Assembly: GCA_964036195.1 (NCBI GenBank)
Contig: OZ038459.1
Span: 11,653,206 to 11,717,205, forward strand
DNA from: Sphaerolaimus hirsutus
Lineage: Eukaryota; Nematoda; Chromadorea; Monhysterida; Sphaerolaimidae
Reading direction: 5' to 3'
Length of the DNA: 64,000 bases
The position numbers and the translations under genes are program-made. Below are positions 45,055-56,282 of this stretch, in pieces (the first letter of the stretch is position 1; the number at the start of each line of letters is the position of its first letter). The notes below the pieces were generated by a model, which was not told the origin of the DNA, ran no database searches, and saw only the letters and a program-made list of their open reading frames with translations.

Positions 45055-45967
45055 CACAGTTGTAAAAATGTATTTACATTTACTCAAAAATAAATTTTGT
45101 ACTTACATGTACGCGTACTTTTGAAAAGTACACGAGTACAGAAAATGTATTTTTTGTTGCTAAAAAGAAGAAATTGCCTATATCATTTTCCTATAAAAGT
45201 ATGTACTAAATAATCATTCAAAATTGGCACCTGTTTTGTCCTCCAGTGTAAAAATCACGTACATGTAAAAAGTAGTAGATTTCACTTTTCCATTAAAGAG
45301 TACCAACTTTTACATATTACCGTATTACCTCGAAATACCCCCATGGGGGTTTATTATTTCGCCAGCAAAATTTGAGGGGGGGTTAATTCGAGGGGGGGTT
45401 TATTCGAGGGGGGGGTTTATTATTTCGTCAGAAATTTTCGTAAGGATCGTAGTAAATAGTAGGCATTTGCGTACCCAAAATAGGTAATAAATGTGTCTAA
45501 ACAGGATATATTTGGACATAAAAACGTAACACAAACTAGTCTATGTGTAGCTGCAATGCAAATTAACAGTGATATACATCATGTACATTGCGTACATGAC
45601 GTATTTATTATGTACATGACGTACATCATTCCGAAGGGGGGGGGGTATTTCGAGGGGGGGGTTTATTATTTCCCCAGCCCATTTTGAGGGGGGGTTAATT
45701 CGAGGGGGGGGTTAATTCAAGGGGGGGGATAATTCGAGGTAATACGGTATATGAAGAAAAGTATTTGCTGTTACATTTTCCACGGAAAAAGTACTCGATT
45801 TTACATTTTCCAGGGAAAAAAGTATTTTACTCGCATGTACTCATGAGTACGGGTAAAAAAATCTAGGTATTTTACATTTTCTGTACTTGAGGAAGAGCCA
45901 AAAATCATTTCAAATTACATACCTATACATATACTTTGAAAAATGTTCAGTAGTCTGAACAACTCTA
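45055..45967. mobile_element. Family E hAT-like element with perfect 8-bp TSD
   Basis: CATTCTGC at 45047-45054 and 45968-45975. Ends CACAGTTGTAAAAATG and GAACAACTCTA. A family B element is inserted at 45320-45747. Confidence 0.85.
45320..45747. mobile_element. Family B element nested in family E
   Basis: CCGTATTACCTCGAAATACC to GGTAATACGG, TA-flanked, G-rich core. Confidence 0.85.
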
Positions 45968-46494
45968 CATTCTGCTTTGGCTACAGCACTTTTTTAGCCA
46001 TGCTACCTGACATGTCTCTACAATTATCAAATTCGATAATTTTCCATACGAAGTTACAGAAAGTTTTGTAAGTGAGAGAATAAGAATAGAATGTGAATAG
46101 GTAGGTAGGTTAAAATACACAAATATTATCGATGGGACCAAATTTCATCAACAATACGTACATAACAAGTCCACAGGACAGGTAAGCGATAATGGCGCCC
46201 CATACAAATGCAGATTAATCTTCTATATTCAAACACTCTAAAGATTTGATTTTTAATAAACAAACAATGTCTGAAGTAGATAATTTGAATTCCTGTCCGA
46301 AATTTTCCAGCAAACATGTTTTATTCACAAAGCTTTAAATCTTAATTTTCGTCAAAATCTTAAAATCAATTAGAGATGGAATTTTTGCTTTCTGAGAGCT
46401 CGTGTACTACTTATGTTCCTGTACAAGAAGTGTTTGTACCAACTGCAAAAGAAAGATCTACTCATTTTCATCTACCATATTAATTCTCCTGGGG

Positions 46495-47499
46495 CTGGTC
46501 CCATCCAGACCCTGTAAAAACTCTGTAAACAGTTAAAAGTCGTGTAAAAAACCCTGTATTTGGATTGTTCAGTGAACTACGTATTCCAAATCTGATCTGA
46601 TAGCTGTGTGATAACAGCCACCGAGAGAACACTATGGAGTACTAACCAACAAAAACCACTCAACCCTCAACTTCAACACACTGTCAAATGTCAGAAGTCG
46701 TGCAAAATAACCTGTAAAATGTGAAATGACATGCAAAATACCATGTAAAATGTAAAGTGTCATGTAGAAATTTTAGGCAAAAAAAGAAATGACAAAAAAG
46801 AAAAAACTGAAAGGATGAGATAGTTACGTTAGAAATTGACTGAGGCATTGATAACAATATTGTGTTGGATCAATGGATTGTGAATGCTCGAGGAAGAACG
46901 ATTGTTGGCTTTGCGCCAAATCCTATATGATACATAGGTATGTATTTAAATGTGCCGTATCCAAATGCAACGTTTCAAATAGAATCAAATCGAGTGTTAT
47001 GGGTTTTTATCTGCACACATTAACTGTAATAGGTAAGAGGGCTATTAATCTGCACACAGCAAAGCTGAGTGGCCAAATTTACTATCAGCGACAAAGCACT
47101 GTGAAGTTTTTGCATTGCACATCATTTTCGATTTGAACCGTTCCATTTGGATACTAAATACATAAATACTACACATTGAAATACATCATTAGAATTTGAC
47201 AAAATGCCAATAATCCATTCACGATTCACACTTGGATCCACACGTTAAACACGACATTAGGTATCCATGTTCGAGTCCATCTCTCTCGGATTTCGTCGTT
47301 TCCAGTAACTTTTTATTTATTTTTTATTGTTTTTTTTTTTTACTTTTAACACGGTTTTAGTCATTTTACAGGTTTTTACACGACTTTGGACACTTGGCAT
47401 GACATTTGACATTTCTCAGGGCCTTTTACATAACTCTTGACATTTTACAGGGAATTTGACATTTTACAGGGTTTTTACTGGGTCTGGAACTGGGACCAG
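46495..47499. mobile_element. 1.0-kb family A element (longest copy)
   Basis: CTGGTCCCATCCAGACCCTG at the left, CTGGGTCTGGAACTGGGACCAG-type inverse at the right. Internal subterminal repeats are of the kind CATTTTACAGGG. The interior 46790-47330 holds one small Cys-containing open frame (46873-47136) without similarity to a transposase. Its ends also offer GT (46498) and AG (47498-47499). Confidence 0.65.
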
Positions 47500-47725
47500 A
47501 GTGTTTGAATTGTGAATAACATGAACACTGTGAGGTAAATTGACCAGTGGTATTTACCCGCTTCTCTCCATATGCTGTAATGCTAGCTGTAATTAGATTC
47601 AAACGGGTGCCACGCCACGCAAGCAATACCACCATATGAACAGAAACACGCCCGACCAATATTACAAATTATCTGCGCAAATAAAATGAAATCATCCACC
47701 CGAAAAAGTTCCGAACCCGGCTAAC

Positions 47726-48212
47726 TTTTCGCGCCGCGCCGGTCCGACGTTCCTGGCGCAGTGGAGGCGGCGACTTGGCTCGTCCCCGGCTGTCTGCCTG
47801 CATAGGCGGCGGCGAAGGCGGCCAGGGGGCACTCCCAGACCCTGTGAAAGACCCTGTAAAGTGTAAAAGACCCTGTAAAATGACATGTGTCATGTAAGAG
47901 ACCCTGTAAAGTGTCATGTGTATCCAAATCTTATTTATCGTATCCTAATCTTGTGTCATTGTATCCAACTCTTACTTTTCGATATAAGATTTGGATACAA
48001 AAAGATAAGATTTGGATACGATAAAATAAAACTTGGATACACATGACACTTAGGTAACAGGTTTTTTTACACTTTACAGCGTCTCTCACATGACACATGA
48101 CATTTTACAGGGTCTTTGACACTTTACAGGGTTTTTTTACAGGGTCTGGGAGTGGCACCAGGTGTGCAGCGGCCGCAGACGACGACTTGGCGCCCAGCGA
48201 CGCGCGGAACAT
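47726..48212 (-). CDS. Two-exon candidate interrupted by a family A element
   Basis: Exon 48159-48212 begins MFRASLGAKSSSAAAAHL; exon 47726-47831 continues CPLAAFAAAYAGRQPGTSQV.. in the same phase. Both are GC-rich islands in AT-rich DNA, separated only by the element 47832-48158. The frame then exits at a weak donor (GTTAGC). The opposite strand is also open in places, so strand and coding status are uncertain. Confidence 0.35.
47832..48158 (-). mobile_element. Family A2 element acting as a probable intron
   Basis: On the minus strand, CACCTG/GTGCCACTCCCAGACC at one end and GGTCTGGGAG/TGCCCCCTG at the other. CCTG lies on both sides of the element. The donor GT is the element start; the acceptor AG is 9 nt inside the far TIR, so the last bases become exon. 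The core has inverted TATCCAAATCTTA repeats. Confidence 0.6.
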
Positions 48213-48540
48213 CGCCCGCAGTAGTTTAGGTTATTTACAATTGGTAGGTAGATGGTTTGTCTCCGATGTAGGCGACTTGGCAGACTGCCAGAATGCACTT
48301 TTAGAAGTTTATTCCTTATTCTGTGCGGTATCAATTTCCAAGTGAGGGTTTCTTATCTGCGAGCGAAAGTCGATTTGAATTGAAATGGTTGAAACCGGCG
48401 CAGTCGAGCACATTATCGCTTAGCTAAGTGCGCAAAACGTGAGTGCAGGCTTCCACTGGGACAAATTCTATACCAGGGACGAGATTAAATAACCCCGACA
48501 AGTTTGTTGTCCATTATTAATTTTATCTTAAATTAGTGCC

Positions 48541-48733
48541 ATGTCGTCATTCAGGGCCCGATTGTTAGACCGGGTTGAAGTTCAAATGCTATCACGCACG
48601 ATTACTTTACTACCGTATCCGAACAAAGGCTTTTGGGGCAAATTCAATTCGTACCCAGCAGGTAAAGTGTTTTGCAGTCTCTGTTGGTGTTTTTTACACT
48701 TTACGGTTCATTTCGTTTACTTCAGCGCTTTAG
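48541..48733 (+). CDS. Possible first exon of a gene
   Basis: ATG at 48541 (context GTGCC-ATG) opens 40 codons (MSSFRARLLDRVEVQMLSRT.. then PYPNKGFWGKFNSYPAG) and ends at the good donor GTAAAG (48662). A 64-nt intron ending TTTACTTCAG would lead to a stop after one codon (48726-48733). It may instead continue to a distant exon such as 54219-54370, which is phase-compatible. Not recognised. Confidence 0.35.
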
Positions 48734-49154
48734 CCTGACGTCAACTTGTCGCCGAGTTATTCACGCAGTGCCGGGTGGGCGGGCCAGCGGAAGTAGACTT
48801 TCCTTTAACTGACACGGAAAAAGCTTCTTAAGTGTTACTCAAAACGTGGCTGCTGCCTATTGTATGTTAAATGCCTGTGCAAACTGCAGTTATTTTTGCA
48901 TGCATACCCACTGTACTATACGTTGACAGTTTCATGTTTCACTGCGCATTACGTTATTCCGATTTGCCGCAACAGTGGATGTGCATTTTTCAGATCCGAT
49001 GGCCTTTGTGCACTGTGCAAGCTCAGCTCGTGAATTGATTTACGCAGGCAAATCGAAAGCTTTGATTTTCTACTAATCGTTTTGGTTGATGTCGTGTAAA
49101 TTCATGCATGCATCTGCCTAAATATAATTATCAGGTGAAAATACCAACTAGGTA

Positions 49155-50318
49155 CTGTATTTCCTCGAAATACCACCTGGGGCCAGATTTAATTCTCCCT
49201 ACCGGTACAGATTTGTAGGGTAGGGCGTACGCCCGATAGATTTTTTAAAGTTCAGCTGCATCGACGCACATGCACCGAGAGCAAAGCGGTTTGTAAAATA
49301 TACGAAACCATCCCTTAAGGTCGCCGATATTGCAATATGACCTATATCAATTCGATTTTATCACGGAAATCATGATTTCGTCATTTCTTGGCTGTCGGCC
49401 AATTCGTTTTTTTTTATTTTGTCGGGCGAGTTACTCGCATAAGTCGCGGTTTTGTGTAGTCAGGTGGTCACGTTTTTAGTGTTCACTGTCTGCAACCGAA
49501 ACCATGAGGGCAGCGACAAGAACGAAATGCATGCATGACTGTACAAAAGCGCGACTTATGCGAGTAACCCGCCCGACAAAATAAAATAAAAAACGAATTG
49601 GCAGACGGTCAAGAAATGACGAAATCGTGATTTCCGAGCCAAAATCGAAGCGATATACGTTATATTGCAATATCGGCGACCTTAAGGGATAGTATCGTGT
49701 ATTTTACAAACCGCATTGCTCTCGGTGCATGTGCGTCGATGCGGCTGAACTTTAAAAAATCTATCGGGCGTACGCCCTACCCTACAAATCTGTAGGGAGA
49801 ATTAAATCTGGCCCCAGGGGTTTATTTTTCAGACTGGAAATTTTTGGGTCTGTGCCTGTCGACATGTAAACCGTTTGGCATCTAGACAACGGATTAGGGG
49901 TTTCCAAGGTTTTGAACCTCGCAAGGGCTTCATAGATAGCAAATCTGAAATAGATAGCTGAAAGTTATATTGGGGGTCGCTGGGGCTAAAATATATATGG
50001 TATACCTATATGGCAAAATTTACAAAATTGAGCATGATTTAGCGATTTTTAGTGAAAATCGGGAAAATTTGCTCAAAGTATTCTCCACATAGATACCTAG
50101 ATAGTTGAGTGATTTGTGGGGGTATCAGGGGATAGTAGCCTCGGGATAGCTAGCTAGCTGAGCAGCCGCCTCCCCCATAGGACCCCCGAACGGGTCTAGA
50201 TGCCAAGCAAGCCTTCGCCATTCCGAAGGGGGTTACCTATTTTTCCTCAGCTCGAAAACATCTAGGTGTATTTCGAGGGGCTGGGGTTAATTCAAGCGGG
50301 TACTTCGAGAAAATACGG
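49155..50318. mobile_element. Family B element carrying a fold-back insertion
   Basis: The left end CTGTATTTCCTCGAAATACC after TA and the right end CGAGAAAATACGG before TA embrace the inverted repeat at 49187-49817 and further sequence. Confidence 0.5.
49187..49817. repeat. Fold-back element with arms of about 275 bp
   Basis: CTGGGGCCAGATTTAATTCT at the left and its inverse at the right. The arms stay about 95% alike through GGGCGTACGCCC, TGCATCGACGCACATGCACC, CTTAAGGTCGCCGATATTGC and GACTTATGCGAGTAAC, with a loop near 49465-49535. Confidence 0.8.
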
Positions 50319-50358
50319 TAGGTTTAAGGCTCTTCCGGGCTTAATTTACGCGCGTAAA

Positions 50359-50586
50359 ATGATTTGCACGCTAAATATGCGCGCGTGCTTTATTCTGTCC
50401 TCCATTATTATTACTGCACTCCATCAGCAAAAAAATAATGAGTCTGGGTGGTCTGGGCAATTCCCACTGGGCATCAAAGGCGCTTTCGCACGATCAGTGA
50501 ACTCTAATTGGGAATTGAGAGATATTTATTTCACGTGTAAAAATATGGAAGGTGTGGTGCAATATGCGAAACTGCATGGGTTGTAA
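50359..50586 (+). CDS. Candidate small secreted protein, 75 aa, single exon
   Basis: A true ATG, a signal-peptide-like start (MICTLNMRACFILSSIIITA), then a hydrophilic body with one further Cys (SGQFPLGIKGAFARSVNSNW..) and a TAA stop. Base composition and amino-acid mix are gene-like, but there is no homologue I recognise and no second copy. It follows directly after a family B end. Confidence 0.35.
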   Translation: MICTLNMRACFILSSIIITALHQQKNNESGWSGQFPLGIKGAFARSVNSNWELRDIYFTCKNMEGVVQYAKLHGL

Positions 50587-50589
50587 ATA

Positions 50590-51370
50590 AAGTACAACGA
50601 TGGAGTAATTGTTTCACCTCGTGTTGAGAACCGACGTGATTAATTACCATAAACCTAGCGTGCTAACAAGTATTTACTATTCCGATGTTTTCTTGACCTG
50701 CTTTGCCTTTGGATGGCTGCCACGCGGTTAACGATGGAAAACAAATTTTTTTAGAATTTTAGAATTTTTATTTTACCTCTGGAAAAACACGTAAAAATAC
50801 GAAAAAATACAAAAAAAATCGATTTTTTTCGTATTTTTTTTGCCGAAAATGCATATAAGATGCGGAAACACAATTTAGAACATCAATTTTACGTGGATCT
50901 ATTCGTAGCGGGTGGCAGAAACGATGACAGACAGCTTATCACTAAGCTACAGCATAAATATGGATAGGTATATTTACATGCAAACAACATTGAACCGTGA
51001 CCGGTTGCATTTTGAAACAGCTGTTCATGATGGCTAATGAATTTTTATGTAAGATTCTCATAACATGCTTCTGCTGTTAAATCTAATCTAATTCTAAAAG
51101 TTGACAAGTCCACTAAATGCGATTTTGAGTAAATCGCATTTTAAGTTTCAGACCCAATTCCAGGCCCGTGGTGCGTGTCCAATTTGGCTCTCTCATGTTT
51201 TCCATTAAGTTCCATATGTTGACAATAAAGTGTCAAATTTTCAATGTGAAAAATGGGGTGTCCATAAAATTCCATTCGGTCAGAGCAAAACTGTTTTTGG
51301 GAGGGAAATGGACTTGTCGCCTTCTTGCACGCGAGAACATTTTTGTTCCCGCCCGCGTTGGTTCTGCCTT
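50590..51370. other. Unassigned stretch
   Basis: AT-rich with a TTTTTTCGTATTTTT inverted word near 50800-50840. No exon recognised. Confidence 0.4.
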
Positions 51371-51371
51371 A

Positions 51372-52114
51372 TGCTGCGATTACAGCTTGCACAGCAAAAA
51401 ATGGGTTCGTGAAGTGTGTGGAAGTGCGCTCTGTGAAGACACTTCCACTCACTTCCACACACTTCACGAAGTTTTCGGTGAAGTGTCTTCCACTCACTTC
51501 ACCTAGCTTCACGAAAACCGAAATTCATGAAGTGCACTTCACGAACCTTTGCAGCATACTTTGCATGGTTCGTGAAGTGCCGTGAAGCGTCTGGAATGCA
51601 GTGAAGTGTCTTCACGCCGACATTGCGCATCTGCGTGAAGTCACTTCAGGACGCTTCACCGCGCATCACACACCCATTTTTTGCTGTGTTGGGCGTAAAA
51701 TTGACCGGGCGTAAAATTGATTTTTGGGCGTAAAATTAATTACAGGTGAATGGATAAAGATATGACATTGTAATTTCAGTCAAAGAAAGCGCACATGCAG
51801 ATGTTGCTTGTGTCCAAAGCTCATCATTTTATTTAAATTGTACTAGAAGTTATGAATTTTGGCGCAAATTTTTTTAATTTTACGCCCTAATTTTGCGCAA
51901 CCTACAGCGCATAATTGAAAAAATTGTGCTAAGATTCATAATTCCAGTACAATTGAAAAAAACTCATGAGCTTAGGACACAAGAAACGTCTGCATCTAAG
52001 CTTTCTTTGACTAAAATAACAATGTCATATCTACATCCATTCATCTGTAATTTATTTTAAGCCCAAAATCAATTTTATGCTGGGTCAATTTTACGCCGAG
52101 CTGTAATCGCAGCA
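51372..52114. mobile_element. Harbinger-like TIR element (TTA target)
   Basis: TGCTGCGATTACAGCT and its exact inverse, flanked by TTA on both sides. The interior has GGGCGTAAAATTGA and TTTACGCC words. The inner terminal motif GATTACAGCT resembles the ends of 61963-62388. Another element is nested at 51390-51688. Confidence 0.7.
51390..51688. mobile_element. 299-bp nested element full of GTGAAGTG/CACTTCAC
   Basis: 17-bp TIRs CACAGCAAAAAATGGGT. Between them about a dozen GTGAAGTG or CACTTCAC words, in both orientations, some in larger palindromes (GTGAAGTGTCTTCCACTCAC). Confidence 0.75.
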
Positions 52115-52584
52115 TTATGGAAAATTTATGCACTTGTCGACTTTTAGAAATCGGTGCCCATAGTGGACTTATCACATTGTATGCTGTATCCGGTTCCAGA
52201 ATAAGAATGCGCCAAACACTGGCAGGTCACTCTAAAATGTTATTAATCGTTTAACTGGTAAAGTCTTATCTAAATTTATTATGCAGAGTAGTGTATTTGT
52301 AGCTGTCATGTAAAGTCGGCAGACGTATCGCCCTACAAACATTTGCGTCAATCGCTCCAGTGGAGAGTGCATGACGGCATTAGGAATTGTGACGCAATAT
52401 TTTAACGATTGGAATAGATCGGGTCACGTATGAAAACTTATCGGCCCTTATCCCAGTTACCAGTTGCGTATTATACAAATGAGAGTGAAAAGTCAAAGTT
52501 AGCTAAAAATCGTTAAAATTTGCTTCGCTTTGCCAATTTCCACCTTCATAATCGCTATTTTTGTTTATATACATGCTATATAGC

Positions 52585-52930
52585 TATTGTGAGCCTATCT
52601 TCTTCTTCTTATCTTTCTTCTTAATCTTCTTCTTTCTTATCTTATCTTAATACTTATAGGGGCGGAAGGCTTGGGCCGCTGCCAAAAAATCCAACACACA
52701 CAAGCTGACTTAGGGAGTTGCCAGAGAACTTGGACAACCCCCCATCCTATGCACCGGGGGCCACTGGTCGGGAACACCCCCTACATAAAAATACAATCCC
52801 AATATAGGAGGTAGAACCCTATATTGAGTCTAGGTGCAGACCCAAGTGGGTCTGACTTGAGCTCTGGCTGTCTAGGGAGCTGGTTTTATACTGGGTGGGT
52901 GACAGAGGTTAGAGCAGTTACACTAACACA
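52585..52930 (-). mobile_element. Probable 5'-truncated LINE 3' end
   Basis: Read on the minus strand, a non-coding segment ends ..CTTCCGCCCCTATAAGTATT and then a microsatellite tail AAGATAAGATAAGAAAGAAG. The arrangement (3' UTR plus simple repeat) is typical of a dead LINE copy. Confidence 0.45.
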
Positions 52931-52974
52931 GTGGGCGGAGCCTGCAAGCAAGCTGCTTTCAGGGGGCAGACCCA

Positions 52975-53163
52975 GATTCTGTTAACTGCAAAGTAAGATG
53001 TCAAATGTCATGCAGTGTCAATTATCATGACAAATGCAAAGTAAAGTGTCAATTGTCACGCAAATTTCAGTAATAAAATATTCTTTTATTGATTGACATG
53101 ACATTTGACATTTGAGATTTGACATTTTACTTTACACTGTACATGGTCTGGAATTGGCACCAG
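52975..53163. mobile_element. Family A element with a satellite grown from its right end
   Basis: Left AACTGCAAAGTAAGATGTC, right TTTACTTTACACTGTACATG followed by GTCTGGAATTGGCACCAG, the family A terminus. Confidence 0.6.
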
Positions 53164-53465
53164 CTGGCTCTGTTTGGACATGTTTGCTGTGGTCTGGAAT
53201 TGGCACCAGCTGGCTCTGTTTGGACATGTTTGCTGTGGTCTGGAATTGGCACCAGCAGGCTCTGTTTGGACATGTTTGCTGTGGTCTGGAATTGGCTCTA
53301 GCTGGCTCTGTTTGGACAGGTTTGCTGTGGTCTGGAATTGGCTCTAGCTGGCTCTGTTTGGACATGTTTGCTGTGGTCTGGAATTGGCTCTAGCTGGCTC
53401 TGTTTGGACATGTTTGCTGTGGTCTGGAATTGGCACCAGCTGGCTCTGTTTGGACATGTTTGGAC
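53149..53465. repeat. 46-bp minisatellite, about 7 copies
   Basis: Unit CTGGAATTGGCACCAGCTGG + CTCTGTTTGGACATGTTTGC + TGTGGT. Each unit contains the family A terminus GGTCTGGAATTGGCACCAG. The Cys/Trp-rich open frames here are artefacts of the array. Confidence 0.9.
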
Positions 53466-53591
53466 TGATTTCAAATATGCACTCCATTTTGACACTAAAT
53501 TACCATAACCCTTGAATAGTACCCCCAGGGCTCAAAAAATTTAAATGATGAAATGATGGGCCCGACCGAAGGTCGGCGCGAGGACTGCTAG
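53466..53591. mobile_element. Helitron-like 3' end with one 116-bp satellite unit
   Basis: An inverted single unit of the 23.5-25.8 kb satellite leads into the stem-loop CCGACCGAAGGTCGG (53562-53576), 11 nt, and CTAG (53588-53591) followed by T. The same order as at 22.0 kb. Confidence 0.6.
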
Positions 53592-54000
53592 TTTTATTCA
53601 TATTAATAGCGGATTTCGAAATTTTGGCCGGCTGCCAAGTTCTCTTCTGTTGGAACGGAGCCAACGAATGAAAAATAAAATAAAAACAAAAACGGTAGTT
53701 TGAACGGTAAAACGGTAGTTTGAACAGTCAAATTCTTTACGAGCAACGTTGAAAATGTAGATAACTAGGGCGTGGCACGCACGGACGCAGTGAAACGTCC
53801 ATTTTTCTTTTAATATGATTTTCTTTTTCAATTTCTAGCGTCCGCGTGGGACACAAGTTTCGTTGTTCGCTCTATTCACGAGCGAACTCTAACTCTCCGA
53901 TTTTGTAGGATGGAATGTCCGCCGACTTTACCTAATCATTCATGTCGCAAACTGGGAACAACCCACTGTTTAGACTTTGTCGCAAAGCTCATGCATGTTA

Positions 54001-54138
54001 CCGTATTTCTACTGATACAACAGCGACGAAAATATAACGGCAGCCCCCAATAGAACGGCAGCCTCAAGTAGAAAGCGGCAGGTAAAAAAGTAGACGAAAA
54101 AAAAACAGAACCGCGCTCGTCTATTAGTAGAATAACGG
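54001..54138. mobile_element. Family B2 element (TA-flanked)
   Basis: CCGTATTTCTACTGATAC and the inverted ATTAGTAGAATAACGG with TA on both sides. 138 bp. Confidence 0.75.
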
Positions 54139-54218
54139 TAATACTTTTCATCACAAATAAATAAAACGACACCTATCTACGAGTGTATGCTAACAAAAAA
54201 GTCTGAAGCGTTGTTCAA

Positions 54219-54370
54219 GTGCCGGCCGAATTAGGCCGTGTGGCTGCGTTGCGCAGCAGAGTCTTTTGTACTGGCGGCCTCGTAAATACGCACTGCGCCG
54301 CGCTGCGGGGATTCGCTCGCATGTGCCGCTGCGCATTTGATCTGACACCCGTCAAATTTTCCGCACGCAA
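54219..54370 (+). CDS. Weak exon candidate, GC-rich
   Basis: After an AAG acceptor the frame reads PAELGRVAALRSRVFCTGGL.. to FSARK at a GTAAAT donor, entry phase 1, exit phase 0. GC-rich island in AT-rich DNA. The donor abuts a family B insertion. Confidence 0.2.
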
Positions 54371-54378
54371 AGTAAATA

Positions 54379-54803
54379 CCGTATATCCTCGAAATACCCC
54401 CCTTCTCGAAATACCCGCCCTCAAAATGGGCACTATGAACTTATAAACCCCCCTCGAAATACCCCCCCCCCCAATTTACTGTATAGAGAATGTAATGTGG
54501 TTTGTGATCCAGGAAACGCAGAACACGATGACAGGAATGTTAAAAACGATGACGGTGTTAAATAGAACCGGTTATATACTGTCAACGTACATATAAATAT
54601 AAGTTCATAGAGTGTTATAAATGGCGGTTTTTATTGCATTTTTCGACGTTTGTGTAAGTTTCAAACAACAATTTAGAATGGGATTTCAAAAAAATTCTGG
54701 CGAAATAATAAACCCCGCTCGAAATACCCCCCCCCCCCCAAAAAAAAAAAAAATTTCCACTCTGAAAAATAAACCCCCCCGGGGGTAATTCGAGGAAATA
54801 CGG
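54379..54803. mobile_element. Family B element, full copy
   Basis: CCGTATATCCTCGAAATACC to TTCGAGGAAATACGG, TA on both sides, C-rich on this strand. Confidence 0.8.
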
Positions 54804-54947
54804 TACACATATAGCGATGGATTCTGTTTAGGTACATTGGATCTAAGTTCGCACGCTTGTCTACATATATCAGCACAAATGTGAAATATATTGGGGCGGG
54901 GTCGGTCGAACAAGCATGTGGCAATGAAAAAAGAAGCTCCTCGAGAC

Positions 54948-56013
54948 CAGGGTTGGTTTTATAAAAATTCATTTTAGTAAAATTGTATAAAAATTGTATA
55001 AAAATTTTATTTTATTTTTATTTTATTCTTGTTTCATTTTATTTTATTTTATTTTATTCCATAAAGTCATTAATAAAATAAAATGACACATTTTACAAAA
55101 ATTTTACAAAAATTGTACAGAAATTTTACAAAAAATCAGAAACATGCATGCAAGGCCAGAAAAATGTTATAATTAGACCTATATATGAAAAACCTGTGAC
55201 AAATTTTTCCCTTACTTTTCAAAAGTTGCATGCAGTATGTATTGTCAGCTAGCTGCAAGTGTCAAGTTACAATTATTGATGAGAATGGTTTGCATTTTCA
55301 GTAGAAGGACTACTGGAGTGTGCTGGGCACATTTGTAAAATGTCAAGCAAAGTGTCAATTGTCATGACAAATGTAAAGTAAAGTATCAATTGTCATGCAA
55401 AATGTCAAGCGTCATGTAAAATTTCAAGCAAAGTGGCAATTGTCATGACAAATGTCATGCAAAGTGTAAATTGTGTATCCAAATCTTGTGTTTTTGTATC
55501 CATAGTTGTTTTATATCCAAATCTTGTGTTTTTGTATCCAAATGTTCACATAAGATTTGGAGTCAACAACAACATAATTTGGATACAAAACATAAGATTT
55601 CGAAATAAAACATGAGATTTGAACACAATTTGCTTGACAATTGATACTTTAATTTTCATGTCATGACAATTTACACTTTACTTTACATTTGTCATGACAA
55701 TTGACACTTTGCATGACATTTTACATGACATTTGACACTTTACAATGCTTGGGACTGCCCCCAGATTCATGAATAAACAGGTAGAGACTCAAGCGATGAG
55801 ACAAAATTTTACAAAAAATATTAATTTTTATGTAATTTTACAAAAATACAAATTTTTATACAATTTTACAAAAATTTTACAAAAATTCGAATTTTTATAC
55901 AATTTTTATTTTTATTCTTAAATTTTCCATTTTATTTTATTTTATTTTATTCTTGAATATTCCATTTTTTTTATATTTTATTTTTATTTTTTTCTGAGAT
56001 TTTGCCAACCCTG
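54948..56013. mobile_element. 1.07-kb hAT-like element, copy 2 (inverted), perfect 8-bp TSD
   Basis: CTCGAGAC at 54940-54947 and 56014-56021. Ends CAGGGTTGGTTTTATAAA and GAGATTTTGCCAACCCTG. It matches copy 1 (19035-20121) in reverse, including the A2 segment 55313-55756. Confidence 0.9.
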
Positions 56014-56282
56014 CTCGAGACCAAGGGTAGACGCATATTTTCTTTTGATAGTTATTCAATTTGTTAGATGTTCCGGGTCGGCCGGGTAGACATTTGGAAA
56101 CTGAGTTCAGGGTTGAAAAAACGTGTTTTAAACAGTGTTGTTTAAATTACTGAATCTCTAACACCCATCAAACATACCTAATTTATTTTATGATATGAAG
56201 TGCACGGTGATCTTTTATGATGCCACGGTAAGTTACTCCGAAATCGGCTGGAACGAATACACAACAAACTATCGTAAATATA

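Noticed and set aside
53112..53495. Cys/Trp-rich frames that look like a repeat protein
   Set aside because: Frames of the 46-bp array change every unit and exist on both strands.
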